From positions 420,369 to 484,368 of the forward strand of contig NZ_QMIG01000002.1 of NCBI RefSeq assembly GCF_003287285.1: a DNA stretch of 64,000 nucleotides. The letters are read 5' to 3'. The DNA is from Phytoactinopolyspora halophila (GTDB lineage: Bacteria; Actinomycetota; Actinomycetes; Jiangellales; Jiangellaceae). Each line of letters opens with the position of its first letter. The first letter of the stretch is position 1. The notes beneath the pieces are model-generated. The model did not search any database, was not told where the DNA came from, and saw only the letters and a list, made by a program, of their open reading frames with translations. Below are positions 41,534 to 51,827 of the stretch, in pieces. Both the position numbers and the translations under genes were made by a program.

Positions 41534-42514
41534 CCGCATCTTGCGTGCTCTCTCCACGTCGTCGGACTCCTTGGCCGCCGCCTTCTCGCTCGTGCGCGTG
41601 TCTCGGGGTGGCAACTGGATCGACTGCTCGGCCTCCATCCCGGCCATGAGCTCGCGGCGGCGTTCGAGTTCTACGTCCAGTTCGGCGCCGAACAACAAAG
41701 CGACGTTCGTGATCCACAACCACAGCAGGAAGATGATGACACCGGCCAGCGACCCATACGTGCGGTCGTAGTTGGCGAAGTTGGCCACGTAGAAACCGAA
41801 ACCTGCCGAGGCAACCGCCCACACCACGAACGCGACCAGGGCGCCCCAGCTGATCCAGCGGAGCCGGGGCTGACGCACGTTCGGCGTCGCGTGGTAGAGG
41901 AGAGCGATCACCATGAGGACGAGCACCACCAGCACGGGCCATTTCGCGATGTCCCATACCAGCGTGGTCGTTTCGCCGAGACCGATGGCATCACCCACCG
42001 CCCGTGCCAGCGGGCCCGTCACCGTCATGAGAACGGCAGTCACGACGACGAGAAGTACGGCGACAATGGTGATCAGCACCATGACCGGACGCAGCTTCCA
42101 GAACGGGCGCCCCTCGGCGATTCCGTAGATCCGGTTCATGGCCCGGCCGAACGCACCGATGTAGCCCGACGCCGCCCACAATGCACCCACCAGGCCGAGG
42201 ACCAAGCCGAGACCCGCGCCGGGCACCTGGGTGAGCCGCTCGATCGGCCCGTACATGTCCTGCGCCAATTCCGGCGGCATGAACTGGTCCACGAGCTCGA
42301 ACAGGGCATCCCTTGTCTCGTCCTGCTGCCCGATCAGGGCGGGCAACGAGACGAGTGCGATGACGGCGGGAAAGAACGCCAGCATCGCGTAGTACGTGAG
42401 GCCGGCGGCCAGATCGGTACACTGGTCCGCCGAAAACTCCCGCACGGCCCGCCGCACGAAATACCTCGCGGGCACGTCCGACTGCGGCGGGTCCCCCGCA
42501 TTCTCGGCCATCAT
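41528..42514 (-). CDS. YihY/BrkB-family inner-membrane protein
   Basis: This 328-residue membrane protein has about six helices. The family motifs are LAAGLTYYAMLAFFPAVIALVSL, LGLVGALWAASGYIGAFGRAMNRIYGIAEGRPFWKLR and TYGSLAGVIIFLLWLWITNVALLFGAELDVELERRR. Earlier annotation as ribonuclease BN is known to be wrong for this family, and the real function is unresolved. A charged cytoplasmic C-terminal tail ends with KESDDVERARKMRS. It is monocistronic and convergent with the DUF4097 group. Confidence 0.9.
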   Translation of the reverse strand: MMAENAGDPPQSDVPARYFVRRAVREFSADQCTDLAAGLTYYAMLAFFPAVIALVSLPALIGQQDETRDALFELVDQFMPPELAQDMYGPIERLTQVPGAGLGLVLGLVGALWAASGYIGAFGRAMNRIYGIAEGRPFWKLRPVMVLITIVAVLLVVVTAVLMTVTGPLARAVGDAIGLGETTTLVWDIAKWPVLVVLVLMVIALLYHATPNVRQPRLRWISWGALVAFVVWAVASAGFGFYVANFANYDRTYGSLAGVIIFLLWLWITNVALLFGAELDVELERRRELMAGMEAEQSIQLPPRDTRTSEKAAAKESDDVERARKMRS

Positions 42515-42723
42515 TTGCTCCGTCGTGACTCGTCTCCATCACATGCCGCTACCTCTATGGCGCCAACTATGTGCACGATGGTCGTCACCACCGCAAGCAG
42601 AATGCAGAAGACGGGATCCGTACGGGACCTGGACATACCAGGGGCCGATGACCGCTCGATCCAGCGCGTCACCGGCCCCGGGAAGAATCCGCCCGAACGA
42701 ATGTCAGGCCGTGGAACCAGACA

Positions 42724-43308
42724 TCACCGCGTCGACTCCTCATCGCTACCAGATGTGTCACTGGCCGAGGGCGGGGGTGGTGTCTCGCCGGAATCGGCAG
42801 GGTTCCGGGATTCATCGCCCTTGAGCTGGCTCTGCGCTTCCTTCAACGCTTCGGAGCCACCTGCTGCCTGGAAGGCCATGAAGGCCGCGTAGCCCAGACC
42901 GACGCTGAGGATGATGATCAAGAATGCGCCGATGTGCGGACCGAAGCTAATGCCACTTACCTGCAGACCCGAGGGTCCGTAGGTGAGCGAGCGGATGAAC
43001 TGGATGAGGCCGAACAGCACCGTGAGCCCGGCCAGCCCCGCCGTGACGAGATCGTGTTTGACCTTCACCTGCTCTGCTATGCCGAAGATGCGCAGCGCTT
43101 CCCACGTCACCAGGAGCAGAACCAGGACGCCGACCAGGACGCCGATACCGTTCCAACCATTCGCGCTGGCGCTGACGTCGCCAAGCCCTCCCAGATCCGT
43201 GCTCGCACGTACCCACGGGAAGAACAGGGCGATGAAAAGCAGTGTCCCCCCAAACAGCGCAATCTGCCGATACAGCGGCAGAGCTCTCACATCGAAGTTG
43301 CTAGACAC
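42724..43308 (-). CDS. Four-helix membrane protein of unknown function
   Basis: The protein has 194 residues with four predicted helices: LYRQIALFGGTLLFIALFFPW, WNGIGVLVGVLVLLLVTWEAL, DLVTAGLAGLTVLFGLIQFI and HIGAFLIIILSVGLGYAAFMAF. The cytoplasmic tail (QSQLKGDESRNPADSGETPPPP) is acidic and Pro-rich. I do not recognise a named family. The arrangement resembles small actinomycete membrane proteins placed near zinc-ribbon or RDD proteins, but nothing nearby gives its role. Confidence 0.8.
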   Translation of the reverse strand: MSSNFDVRALPLYRQIALFGGTLLFIALFFPWVRASTDLGGLGDVSASANGWNGIGVLVGVLVLLLVTWEALRIFGIAEQVKVKHDLVTAGLAGLTVLFGLIQFIRSLTYGPSGLQVSGISFGPHIGAFLIIILSVGLGYAAFMAFQAAGGSEALKEAQSQLKGDESRNPADSGETPPPPSASDTSGSDEESTR

Positions 43309-43398
43309 GTAGACTCCCCTCTAAACGTAAGTTCCGGCAATCAACCGGGCCTGGTACATCTATCGAGAAACCGACATTCTTCGCAAGTGGGGTACCAC

Positions 43399-45519
43399 CT
43401 ATTGATTCGATACCGAATCGATGACGAAGGCCAGGACGAACGCTTCATCGCGCCACGCGTCATAGCGTCCCGACGGGCCGGCATGACCCGCACCCATCTC
43501 CGTCTTCAGCACAATGGGCTGGCCACCCGTCGCCGTGGCGCGCAGCCGCGCGACCCATTTCGCGGGCTCGTGGTAGCTGACCCGGGGATCATTGAGGCCC
43601 GCAGTTGCCAGGATGGCGGGATACTCGGTGCTGCGGATGTTCTCGTACGGCGCATAAGATTTCATGTACTCGTACACCTCGGCTGAATCCACCGGATTGC
43701 CCCATTCGTCCCACTCGATGATGGTCAGCGGCAGTGACGGGTCGAGGATGGTATTCAACGTGTCGACGAACGGCACTTCGCCGACGAGAGCCCGGAAACT
43801 CGACGGGGCGATGTTGGCCACCGCACCGATGAGCAATCCTCCCGCGCTTCCGCCGCGCCCGACGAGCTGGTCACGTGTGGTCCAGCCGCGCTGCACCAGA
43901 TGCTCCGCACAGGCGACGAAGTCCGTGAACGTGTTCTTCTTCGCGAGCAGCTTGCCGTTCTCGTACCACGAACGCCCCATCTCCCCGCCGCCGCGGACAT
44001 GGGCGACGGCAAAGATGAACCCCCGATCCAGGAGTGACAGCCGGGGAATCGAGAACCACGGATCCGCAGACGTCTCGTAGGAGCCGTATCCGAACAGCAC
44101 GCACGGCGCCACCCCGTCAACGGCGGTCTCCCGCCGCTTGACCAGCGAGATCGGTATCTGCGTTCCGTCCTTGGCCGTCGCCCATTCGCGGAACGTATGG
44201 TACCGCTCCGGATCGAAGTCGCCCAGTACCGGCTGCCGTTTCTGCAGGTCCAGCGCACCAGTGGTGACGTCGTAGTCGTATACGGATCCCGGTGTCCCGA
44301 GTGATGTATACACCAGCCGGAACGTCGACGTGTGGAATTCGGGATTGCTGCCCGCGTGTACCGTCCGGACCTCTTCGGCAAAATGGATGTCGTGTCCCGG
44401 CTGCGGATCGCCGTCCCGTAAGGGAATGAGATGCAACTCGGTGGCTCCGGACCGGCGCAGGGATACCACGAGATGATCAGCGAAGGCGTCGACGTCAACG
44501 ATCCGCGTCCCCGGCTGATGCGCGAGCACGGGTGTCCAGGTATCCCGGCTCGGCGCAGCGGCCGGCGCCTTGGCCAGCTCGAAGTCCAGCGCGGCATCGT
44601 TGTGCACGATGAAGAACCAGTTCCCCGAGTGGTCCAGGGTGTACTCGACACCTTCCCGCCGCGGCTCGACGACGCTGAATTCGCCCTCCGGGTTGTCCGC
44701 CCGCAAGAAGCGGACTTCACTTGTGATCTTGCTCTCCAGGTAAATGAGCACGTATTCCTTGCTGCGGGTAAGGTCCACGCCCGCGTAGAACCGCTCGTCG
44801 TCCTCCTGATAAACCAGCTCGTCATGCTCCACAGGCGACCCGAGCCGATGCCGCCAGATCCGATAGGGCCGCATGGCCTCGTCGACCGTCGTGTAGAACA
44901 GCGTCGACGCGTCGGCGGACCAGGCAACGCCGTAGTAGGTCCCGGGTATCTCGTCGTGGAGAAGGCGATCCTGCCGGAGATCCTTCACCCGCAGGGTGTA
45001 TTTCTCGCTGCCGTCGTAATCCGTGGAGAAGGCGAGCAGCCAGCCATCCGGGCTGAGCTCGAACGCTCCGAGCGCGAAATACGACGAGTCGCCGGCGAGC
45101 TCGTTTCCGTCAAGCAGCACGTGCTCGTCCGGCACTGGCGGACGGGGCGGCTCCGACGACAGCTCTGATGGCAGCTCCGCAGGCATGGCCGGCCGCGTAG
45201 CACTACGACAGTGAATGGGGTACTGCCGACCTTCGACCGTGCGCGTGTAGTACCACCAGTCTCCTAGCCGCACCGGCACCGACAGGTCGGTTTCGAGAGT
45301 GCGTTCCTTGATTTCCTCGAAGAGCGCGTCCTGCAACTCCTTGGTGTGGGCCATCACCGCCTCGGTGTAGGCGTTCTCTGCCTCGAGATAGGCAATCGTG
45401 TCGGGATCGTCCCGATCCTGAAGCCAGGCATACTCGTCGGTGACGGTGTCCCCGTGCCGGGTGCGAGACCTGGGTACTCGCTTGGCGACAGGCGGCTTCG
45501 GGCGCGCGGCTTCGCTCAT
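43399..45519 (-). CDS. Oligopeptidase B-like S9 prolyl-oligopeptidase family peptidase
   Basis: This cytoplasmic serine peptidase of about 706 residues has a seven-bladed propeller domain over the first 430 residues (start PVAKRVPRSRTRHGDTVTDEYAWLQDRDDP). The C-terminal alpha/beta-hydrolase domain has the nucleophile in GRGGSAGGLLIGAV, the Asp in GLNDPRVSYHEPAKW and the His in MGAGHAGPSGRYD. The ILDPSLPLTIIEWDEWGNP segment is typical of oligopeptidase B, which cuts short peptides after basic residues. I use the ATG at 45519 (MSEAARPK); an in-frame start at 45543 lies in the promoter region. Confidence 0.92.
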   Translation of the reverse strand: MSEAARPKPPVAKRVPRSRTRHGDTVTDEYAWLQDRDDPDTIAYLEAENAYTEAVMAHTKELQDALFEEIKERTLETDLSVPVRLGDWWYYTRTVEGRQYPIHCRSATRPAMPAELPSELSSEPPRPPVPDEHVLLDGNELAGDSSYFALGAFELSPDGWLLAFSTDYDGSEKYTLRVKDLRQDRLLHDEIPGTYYGVAWSADASTLFYTTVDEAMRPYRIWRHRLGSPVEHDELVYQEDDERFYAGVDLTRSKEYVLIYLESKITSEVRFLRADNPEGEFSVVEPRREGVEYTLDHSGNWFFIVHNDAALDFELAKAPAAAPSRDTWTPVLAHQPGTRIVDVDAFADHLVVSLRRSGATELHLIPLRDGDPQPGHDIHFAEEVRTVHAGSNPEFHTSTFRLVYTSLGTPGSVYDYDVTTGALDLQKRQPVLGDFDPERYHTFREWATAKDGTQIPISLVKRRETAVDGVAPCVLFGYGSYETSADPWFSIPRLSLLDRGFIFAVAHVRGGGEMGRSWYENGKLLAKKNTFTDFVACAEHLVQRGWTTRDQLVGRGGSAGGLLIGAVANIAPSSFRALVGEVPFVDTLNTILDPSLPLTIIEWDEWGNPVDSAEVYEYMKSYAPYENIRSTEYPAILATAGLNDPRVSYHEPAKWVARLRATATGGQPIVLKTEMGAGHAGPSGRYDAWRDEAFVLAFVIDSVSNQ

Positions 45520-45553
45520 GTCGCCGACGGTACCGCACCGCACATGGGCCTCG

Positions 45554-45578
45554 ATTGTTCTATTAAGTCTAGAACAAT
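45554..45578. promoter_or_regulatory. Palindromic operator in front of the YtrA-type regulator
   Basis: ATTGTTCTA (45554-45562) and TAGAACAAT (45570-45578) are perfect 9-base inverted repeats with a 7-base AT-rich spacer, 13 bases before the GTG at 45591. It probably is the GntR (YtrA) autoregulatory site; being in the 71-base divergent gap, it could also affect the oligopeptidase gene. Confidence 0.7.
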
Positions 45579-45590
45579 AAGATCAGTAAC

Positions 45591-45944
45591 GTGCTTGTTC
45601 GTGTCGACCCGAGCTCGCCAGAGCCACTGTTCGCACAGCTGGCCGCAGCTGTGCGAGGTGCTATCGCGCGTGGTGAGCTCACGGCAGGCCAGCGCCTACC
45701 CGGCGCCCGCGATCTCGCAGAATCACTCGGACTCAACATCCACACCGTCCTTCGTGGTTACCAGCTCCTCCGAGACGAGGGCCTGGTGGAGCTTCGGCGT
45801 GGCCGAGGAGCCGTGGTGACCGCACAGGCGGGGGATGGTCTCGCCAGACTCCGAGCCACCGTGCACGAGCTCGTCGACCAGGCACAGCGGCTGGGTTTCA
45901 CCAGCGACGAGCTGACTCACATGATCAGAACGGAGTACCGATGA
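45591..45944 (+). CDS. YtrA-type GntR-family regulator
   Basis: This 117-residue protein has only the GntR winged helix (RVDPSSPEPLFAQLAAAVRGAIARGELTAGQRLPGARDLAESLGLNIHTVLRGYQLLRDEGLVELRRGRGAVV) plus a short dimerisation helix of about 40 residues. This is the YtrA layout without a large effector domain. It starts at a GTG close to a palindromic operator and overlaps the DUF1648 gene by four bases (ATGA). It probably represses its own two-gene operon in response to cell-envelope stress, as other YtrA members do. Confidence 0.9.
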   Translation: MLVRVDPSSPEPLFAQLAAAVRGAIARGELTAGQRLPGARDLAESLGLNIHTVLRGYQLLRDEGLVELRRGRGAVVTAQAGDGLARLRATVHELVDQAQRLGFTSDELTHMIRTEYR

Positions 45945-46939
45945 CACCTCCTCGGGCAGAGCCTTCCGGAAAGCGGCCGACCGTCCAGCTGGTGTTAGCC
46001 ACGGCCCTCCTACCCACCGCCATCGCCAGCATCGGGGCATTACTGATATGGAGCTGGCGCCACGAGCTTCCGTCCCAGGTGGCGGCACACTGGGGTCCGG
46101 ACGGCGTGACCCGAACCGAACCCGTCGGGGTCACCGCCGGCATCCTCGTCGGCCTGGGCCTGCTGCTCGCGCTCATCGGCCTGGTCTACGTTCTGTCCCG
46201 GCACGCTGAGACGAACGGAGCGCGCACCATCGCCGGAACGATGAGCGGGACCACGGCGTTCGTCACGGTTCTGGTCACCGGTCTGGTAGCCGGCCAGCGG
46301 GAACTGGCCGACCCGTTCGACGCGTCGATCTCACCGATTCTCGTCATCGGCTCGTTGGGAGCAGGCGTCGCCGTCGCGGCCGTCGCAGCCCTTCTCATTC
46401 CTCGGTGGACACACAACTCGCGAATGTCGACGCTAGGCGAAAAGCCAACGGTTCCCCTCGCCGGCTCCGAACGCGCCGCGTGGACCCAGCGCGTGGTCGC
46501 CGGAAGTCCCGCCATCGTGGCGCTCCTGCTCGGTGCCGGTCTCATCGCCGCTGTCGCCGTCATCACGACCATCTGGGGACTTCTGATCCCGACCGGGTTG
46601 CTCTTCGCCGTCATCGGGGCGATGTACTCGATACGGGTCACCGTCGACGAGCGAGGCTTGAGCGTGCGCAGCGGTATCGGCTGGCCCCGATGGCGGATCC
46701 CGCTCGACGACATCCGCTCCGCGAGCGTCGTCCCCGTACGGCCGATCCGGCATTTCGGTGGCTACGGCGTGCGGATCGCCGCGCTGGCGCCGTACCAGGG
46801 CACGGTTGGTGTGATCCTTCGTGGCGGTGATGCCGTGCTCGTCGAACGGGACGGTGCGAGCCCGTTCCTCGTCGTGGTCGACGACGCCGACACGGCGGCA
46901 GGGCTGATCAATTCCCTGTTGGAGCGCACCCGGGACTGA
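45941..46939 (+). CDS. DUF1648-domain membrane protein
   Basis: This 332-residue membrane protein has an N-terminal helix and a DUF1648 motif (LPSQVAAHWGPDGVTRTEPVGV). Further helices follow at about residues 65-83, 100-120, 128-150 and two near 190-230. A C-terminal PH-like segment (VRSGIGWPRWRIPLDDIRSASV) is predicted. DUF1648 proteins are commonly paired with YtrA-type GntR regulators, as here, and are linked to bacteriocin or envelope stress in Bacillus (SdpI group). The mechanism is not known for this member. Confidence 0.88.
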   Translation: MTPPRAEPSGKRPTVQLVLATALLPTAIASIGALLIWSWRHELPSQVAAHWGPDGVTRTEPVGVTAGILVGLGLLLALIGLVYVLSRHAETNGARTIAGTMSGTTAFVTVLVTGLVAGQRELADPFDASISPILVIGSLGAGVAVAAVAALLIPRWTHNSRMSTLGEKPTVPLAGSERAAWTQRVVAGSPAIVALLLGAGLIAAVAVITTIWGLLIPTGLLFAVIGAMYSIRVTVDERGLSVRSGIGWPRWRIPLDDIRSASVVPVRPIRHFGGYGVRIAALAPYQGTVGVILRGGDAVLVERDGASPFLVVVDDADTAAGLINSLLERTRD

Positions 46940-47010
46940 TGTAGCGTTCATTGCGTCCGGCCAGGCCGGTAGCACACGACGAACCGCGAGCACGAGGCGT
47001 GATCTTTCAG

Positions 47011-47619
47011 ATGGATGTACGTCCCTACCGCAAGGGTGACGACGACGCGCTGTACGAGGTCTGCTTGAAGACCGGGCCCGGTGGCGAGGACGCGTTCTCC
47101 GACCGCAGGCTGCTCGGCGAGATCTACGTCGGGCCGTATCTCGCCTTCGAACCGGATCTCGCATTCGTCGTCGAAGACGACGAGGGCGTCTCGGGGTATG
47201 TCCTCGGAGCCAAGGAGACGCGCGCGTTCGAGCAGCGGTGCGAGGCCGAATGGTGGCCCGCGCTACGCCGCCGGTATCCACTCGGCACGTATCCCGACGA
47301 CGTCACCGAGGCACGCTTCGTCCGCCTGATCCACAATCCGTGGACGGCAGCCGAGGACATCGTGGCCAACTACCCCTCACACCTGCACATCGACCTGCTT
47401 CCCCGCACACAGGGCCACGGCATGGGGCGGGTGCTGATGAAACGTCTCCTGGACGCGCTCCGAGACGCCGGCTCGCCCGGCGTCCATCTCGGCGTTGGCG
47501 CCAGCAACACCAATGCCATCGGTTTCTACCGCCATCTCGGCTTCACGACACTTCGGGAGTCGTCCACGGCCCTGGTGATGGGCCGTTCGACGAGTACCTC
47601 AGCCGATCAGATCGCGTAG
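47011..47619 (+). CDS. GNAT-family N-acetyltransferase
   Basis: The protein has 202 residues. It starts [22 protein letters not shown]; the acetyl-CoA pyrophosphate loop is [22 protein letters not shown] (about residue 132), and [16 protein letters not shown] is near the end. A region of about 60 residues before the loop ([20 protein letters not shown]) resembles the GNAT-like domains associated with bacterial O-GlcNAcase-type proteins. The acceptor is unknown. Its last 21 bases overlap the convergent purA gene. Confidence 0.87.
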   Translation: MDVRPYRKGDDDALYEVCLKTGPGGEDAFSDRRLLGEIYVGPYLAFEPDLAFVVEDDEGVSGYVLGAKETRAFEQRCEAEWWPALRRRYPLGTYPDDVTEARFVRLIHNPWTAAEDIVANYPSHLHIDLLPRTQGHGMGRVLMKRLLDALRDAGSPGVHLGVGASNTNAIGFYRHLGFTTLRESSTALVMGRSTSTSADQIA

Positions 47620-48885
47620 CGCGATCACCGAGTCCCGACCCGGGCCGACACCCACGGCGGAGACGGGGGCTCCACACATCTGCTCGACCGCTTCGACGTA
47701 CCGGCGAGCGGCACCAGGCAAGTCCGCCAGCGAACGAGCGCCGGAGATGTCTCCTTCCCATCCCTCGAAATACTCGTAGATCGGGGTGGCATGGTGAAAG
47801 TCCGTCTGTGTCATCGGCATCTCGTCGTGCCGGACGCCGTCGACGTCATAGGCGACACACACCGGGATCCGTTCCCACCCGCTGAGCACGTCGAGCTTGG
47901 TCAGCACGAAGTCCGTAGTGCCGTTGATGCGGGCCGCATACCGCCCGACCACCGCATCCAGCCACCCACACCGGCGTGGCCGTCCGGTGGTGACGCCGAA
48001 CTCGCCGCCCTCCTTGCGCAGCCGGACGCCATCCTCGTCAGTGAGCTCGGTGGGGAACGGCCCTTCACCGACCCGGGTCGTGTAGGCCTTCATGACCGTG
48101 ATGACCCGATCGATGCGCGTCGGCGGAATTCCCGAACCGGTGCATGCTCCACCGGCTGTGGGGTTGGAGGATGTCACGAACGGGTACGTGCCGTGATCGA
48201 CGTCGAGCAGGGTTGCCTGGCCCCCCTCGAGCATGACGTTCTGACCTTCATCGAGCGCCTTGGTCAGCAACAGGCTCGTGTCAGCCACCATCGGTCGCAA
48301 CCGGTCAGCGTAGACGAGCAGCTCGTCGACGATCTCGTCCACCGAGACCGCGCGCCGGTTGTACACCTTGACGAACAGCTGGTTTTTCTGGACCAGCGCT
48401 CCTTCGACCTTCTGCCGGAGGATCTTCTCGTCGAAGAGGTCCTGCACCCGCAGTCCAACGCGAGCCATCTTGTCCGCGTACGTCGGCCCGACGCCGCGAC
48501 CGGTGGTACCGAGCCTCCGGCTGCCGAGGAACCGCTCGACCACCTTGTCGAGGGTCCGGTTATATGGAGGCAGCAGATGAGCGTTGGCGCTGACAACCAG
48601 GCTGGACGTGTCGATACCACGCGACTCCAGCGCATTGATCTCTTCGAACAGCACACCCAGGTCGACCACTACGCCATTGCCGATGACCGGAACCACGCCG
48701 GGAGTCAAGATTCCGGAAGGCAGCAGGTGCAGCGCGTACGTCTCGTTACCGATCACCACAGTGTGTCCGGCGTTGTTACCGCCGTTGAACTTCACGACGT
48801 AGTCGACCGCGCTGCCGAGCAGGTCAGTCGCCTTTCCCTTGCCTTCGTCGCCCCATTGGGCTCCGACGAGAACTATCGCGGGCAC
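47599..48885 (-). CDS. purA: Adenylosuccinate synthetase
   Basis: This 428-residue enzyme joins IMP and aspartate with GTP in AMP biosynthesis. The N-terminal GTP loop is [18 protein letters not shown], then [15 protein letters not shown] with the catalytic His. Other family motifs are [20 protein letters not shown] (glycine-rich loop), [27 protein letters not shown] and [12 protein letters not shown]. Length and motifs are canonical. It precedes the fba-DUF3151 operon, the usual actinomycete arrangement. Confidence 0.97.
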   Translation of the reverse strand: MPAIVLVGAQWGDEGKGKATDLLGSAVDYVVKFNGGNNAGHTVVIGNETYALHLLPSGILTPGVVPVIGNGVVVDLGVLFEEINALESRGIDTSSLVVSANAHLLPPYNRTLDKVVERFLGSRRLGTTGRGVGPTYADKMARVGLRVQDLFDEKILRQKVEGALVQKNQLFVKVYNRRAVSVDEIVDELLVYADRLRPMVADTSLLLTKALDEGQNVMLEGGQATLLDVDHGTYPFVTSSNPTAGGACTGSGIPPTRIDRVITVMKAYTTRVGEGPFPTELTDEDGVRLRKEGGEFGVTTGRPRRCGWLDAVVGRYAARINGTTDFVLTKLDVLSGWERIPVCVAYDVDGVRHDEMPMTQTDFHHATPIYEYFEGWEGDISGARSLADLPGAARRYVEAVEQMCGAPVSAVGVGPGRDSVIALRDLIG

Positions 48886-49074
48886 GGCGCAGCGTTCCCC
48901 CTTCTCACGTGGACATCCGCCGACAGGAGGTTACCCGAGGACCGGAACTCGTGCCCGGTCCGTCCCGAACAGACGAGATCTGCTGCATCATGCTCGGACT
49001 TCTGGGCATGATGGCATGCAGGTTGCCGTCGGAATCGTGGCAGGGGGCGACTCCGCCGGTTGATCCCTATCCGA

Positions 49075-49113
49075 TGAGGGCCTCGCGTCACTCATCGTGT
49101 CACGAGGCCCTCA
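49075..49113 (-). terminator. Terminator hairpin of the fba-DUF3151 operon
   Basis: The 11-base arms 49075-49085 and 49103-49113 (TGAGGGCCTCG/CGAGGCCCTCA) are perfectly complementary with a 17-base loop. The hairpin lies 30 bases after the DUF3151 stop on the minus strand. The rest of the 257-base gap to purA shows no gene. Confidence 0.65.
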
Positions 49114-49142
49114 CCGGCATGTTCCGTTCTCGTTCGCGCCCG

Positions 49143-49552
49143 CTAGGACAGCGCCGTCACCGCAGTCGGGCTCGAATCGTGGAGGAACTGCGCGCACCGC
49201 TCGGCTTCATCGGTCTCGCCGATTGCCTCGGCGGCCCGGCCGAGCGCGTGCAGTGACCGCAGGAATCCTCGGTTCGGTTCGTGCTCCCAGGGCACCGGGC
49301 CGTGCCCCTTCCAACCTGCGCCTCGTAACTGGTCGAGGCCGCGGTGATATCCCGTGCGCGCATAGGCATACGAGGTCACGGCATCGCCGGCCTCGAACGC
49401 TCGATCCGCCAATGCTGCCCACGCCAGTGACGAGGCCGGATGCGACGCGGCAACCGTGGCCGGATCGACACCCCCGGCGAGTGCCTCGCGTGGTGCCGGG
49501 TCGTCCGGCAACAGGGTCTCGGACGGTCCGGCGAAGAGATTGTCGCCGGGCA

Positions 49553-49553
<1 letters not shown>
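49143..49553 (-). CDS. DUF3151-family protein
   Basis: This 136-residue actinomycete-specific helical protein has ASHPASSLAWAALADRAFEAGDAVTSYAYARTGYHRGLDQLRGAGWKGHGPVPWEHEPNRGFLRSLHALGRAAEAIGE. The helix pairs look TPR-like. The ATG at 49553 shares a base with the fba stop (TGATG), and the preceding 33-base extension in frame is rejected. The purA/DUF3151/fba neighbourhood is conserved in actinomycetes; the function is unknown. Confidence 0.9.
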
Positions 49554-50575
<1,022 letters not shown>

Positions 50576-50842
50576 CGTTACTCCGTTCCGCGTGGGAGGA
50601 CAATCCAAGCATTCAGATGGACGACAGTGCGTCTCGACGTCCCACTGCGACGGGGGACGTGCTCTCGTCCCAGAGTATCCCTCGTTACGGGGGTGTTTGC
50701 GCAAGTGGGTGCGTTACGCTCGGCCGCCCGCCACGGTCGTCACGCCGCGGGCGACAGAGCCCGCGGACGTGCCAGCGCGAAGAGGGCGGGGCCAGCTCCG
50801 GTAAACTTTGAGAAGGATTGCCGGCTCCGCCGAGGAGGCATC

Positions 50843-51112
50843 GTGCCCGAGCGAAACGTCGTCGTCGCAAGCAAGTCCGGCTTGCACGCCCGTCCCGCGG
50901 CCGTATTTGTCAAGGCCGCAGCCGAACAACCGACGAAGGTCACCATCCGCAAGCCCGACGGCGATCCTGTGGATGCGGCAAGCATCCTGTCCATCATGAC
51001 GCTCGGTGTCGAGCAAGGCGACGAAGTCGTCCTCTCCGCCGAGGGTGACGATGCCGATGTCGCGCTCGACGCGCTCGTCGAACTCCTCGAGAAGGATCTC
51101 GACGCGGAGTGA
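50843..51112 (+). CDS. ptsH: HPr phosphocarrier protein
   Basis: This 89-residue HPr carries the phospho-histidine in SKSGLHARPAAVFVKAA (His at about residue 15) and the regulatory Ser in AASILSIMTLGVEQGDEV (about residue 46). It passes phosphate from Enzyme I to PTS permeases. The GTG at 50843 is six bases behind GAGGAGG. No other PTS gene is adjacent, so it is encoded apart from Enzyme I. A remarkable inverted repeat follows the stop codon. Confidence 0.95.
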   Translation: MPERNVVVASKSGLHARPAAVFVKAAAEQPTKVTIRKPDGDPVDAASILSIMTLGVEQGDEVVLSAEGDDADVALDALVELLEKDLDAE

Positions 51113-51118
51113 CCCCCA

Positions 51119-51190
51119 CCAACCTCCGCTGATCATGAACACTCGTCGTCCTATGTGGCCCGATAAGTGTTCATGATCAGCGGAGGTTGG
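51119..51190. repeat. 25-bp perfect inverted repeat (REP-like hairpin)
   Basis: Arms at 51119-51143 and 51166-51190 are perfectly complementary over 25 bases, with a 22-base loop. The hairpin lies between ptsH and a nitroreductase gene, and the right arm supplies the GGAGG-like region upstream of that gene. The long perfect arms with GATCATGAACAC resemble dispersed palindromic elements of actinomycete genomes more than a simple terminator, though it can also end ptsH transcription. Confidence 0.85.
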
Positions 51191-51200
51191 TCGTGGGAGG

Positions 51201-51827
51201 ATGAGTGGCGTGGAATTCGCCGATGTCGTGCTGCGGCGGCGCATGGTGCGCAACTACACCACCGAGCCCGTAGACCCCGCCGTCGTCGATCGCATTCTCG
51301 AGCACGCCCTGCACGCACCCAGCGCCGGGTTCAGCCAGGGATGGGCATTCCTGCGCCTGGACACACCGGATGACATCCAGCGCTTCTGGGATGCCGCAAC
51401 CCCTCCGGGCAGGGGAACGGACTCCTGGTCCGAGGGACTACGCCGCGCACCCGTCATCGTCGTCCCCATGTCCAGCAAGCAGGCCTACCTCGATCGCTAC
51501 GCGGAGGCGGACAAGGGGTGGACCGACCGCGACGAGTCCCGATGGCCAGCACCGTACTGGGATATCGATACCGGGATGGCGACGCTTCTCATGCTGCTCA
51601 CCGCCGTGGACGAGGGCCTGGGAGCCTGCTTCTTCGGGATCCCGCCGGAGCGTATACCGGCATTTCGCGAAACGTTCGGCGTGCCCGAACAGTACACACC
51701 CATCGGTGCGACGACCATCGGTCACCGCGCGCCCGACCGCGGCTCGCCGTCACTCCGGCGCGGCCGGCGGGGACGCGAGGACGTCGTCCACCGTGGTCAC
51801 TGGAACCGCCCGTCGAGCCGTGACTAG
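51201..51827 (+). CDS. Nitroreductase-family flavoprotein
   Basis: This 208-residue nitroreductase fold protein has VVLRRRMVRNYTTEPVDPAVVDRILEHALHAPSAGFSQGWAFLRL, the FMN phosphate-binding Arg cluster and the APSAGFSQ loop. It also has DIDTGMATLLMLLTAVDEGLGACFFGI and TPIGATTIGHRAPD. The family uses FMN and NAD(P)H; related actinomycete proteins act in deazaflavin or quinone chemistry. The ATG at 51201 abuts GGGAGG, so the GTG at 51210 with better spacing may be the true start. Its stop codon overlaps that of the convergent phosphatase. Confidence 0.88.
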   Translation: MSGVEFADVVLRRRMVRNYTTEPVDPAVVDRILEHALHAPSAGFSQGWAFLRLDTPDDIQRFWDAATPPGRGTDSWSEGLRRAPVIVVPMSSKQAYLDRYAEADKGWTDRDESRWPAPYWDIDTGMATLLMLLTAVDEGLGACFFGIPPERIPAFRETFGVPEQYTPIGATTIGHRAPDRGSPSLRRGRRGREDVVHRGHWNRPSSRD

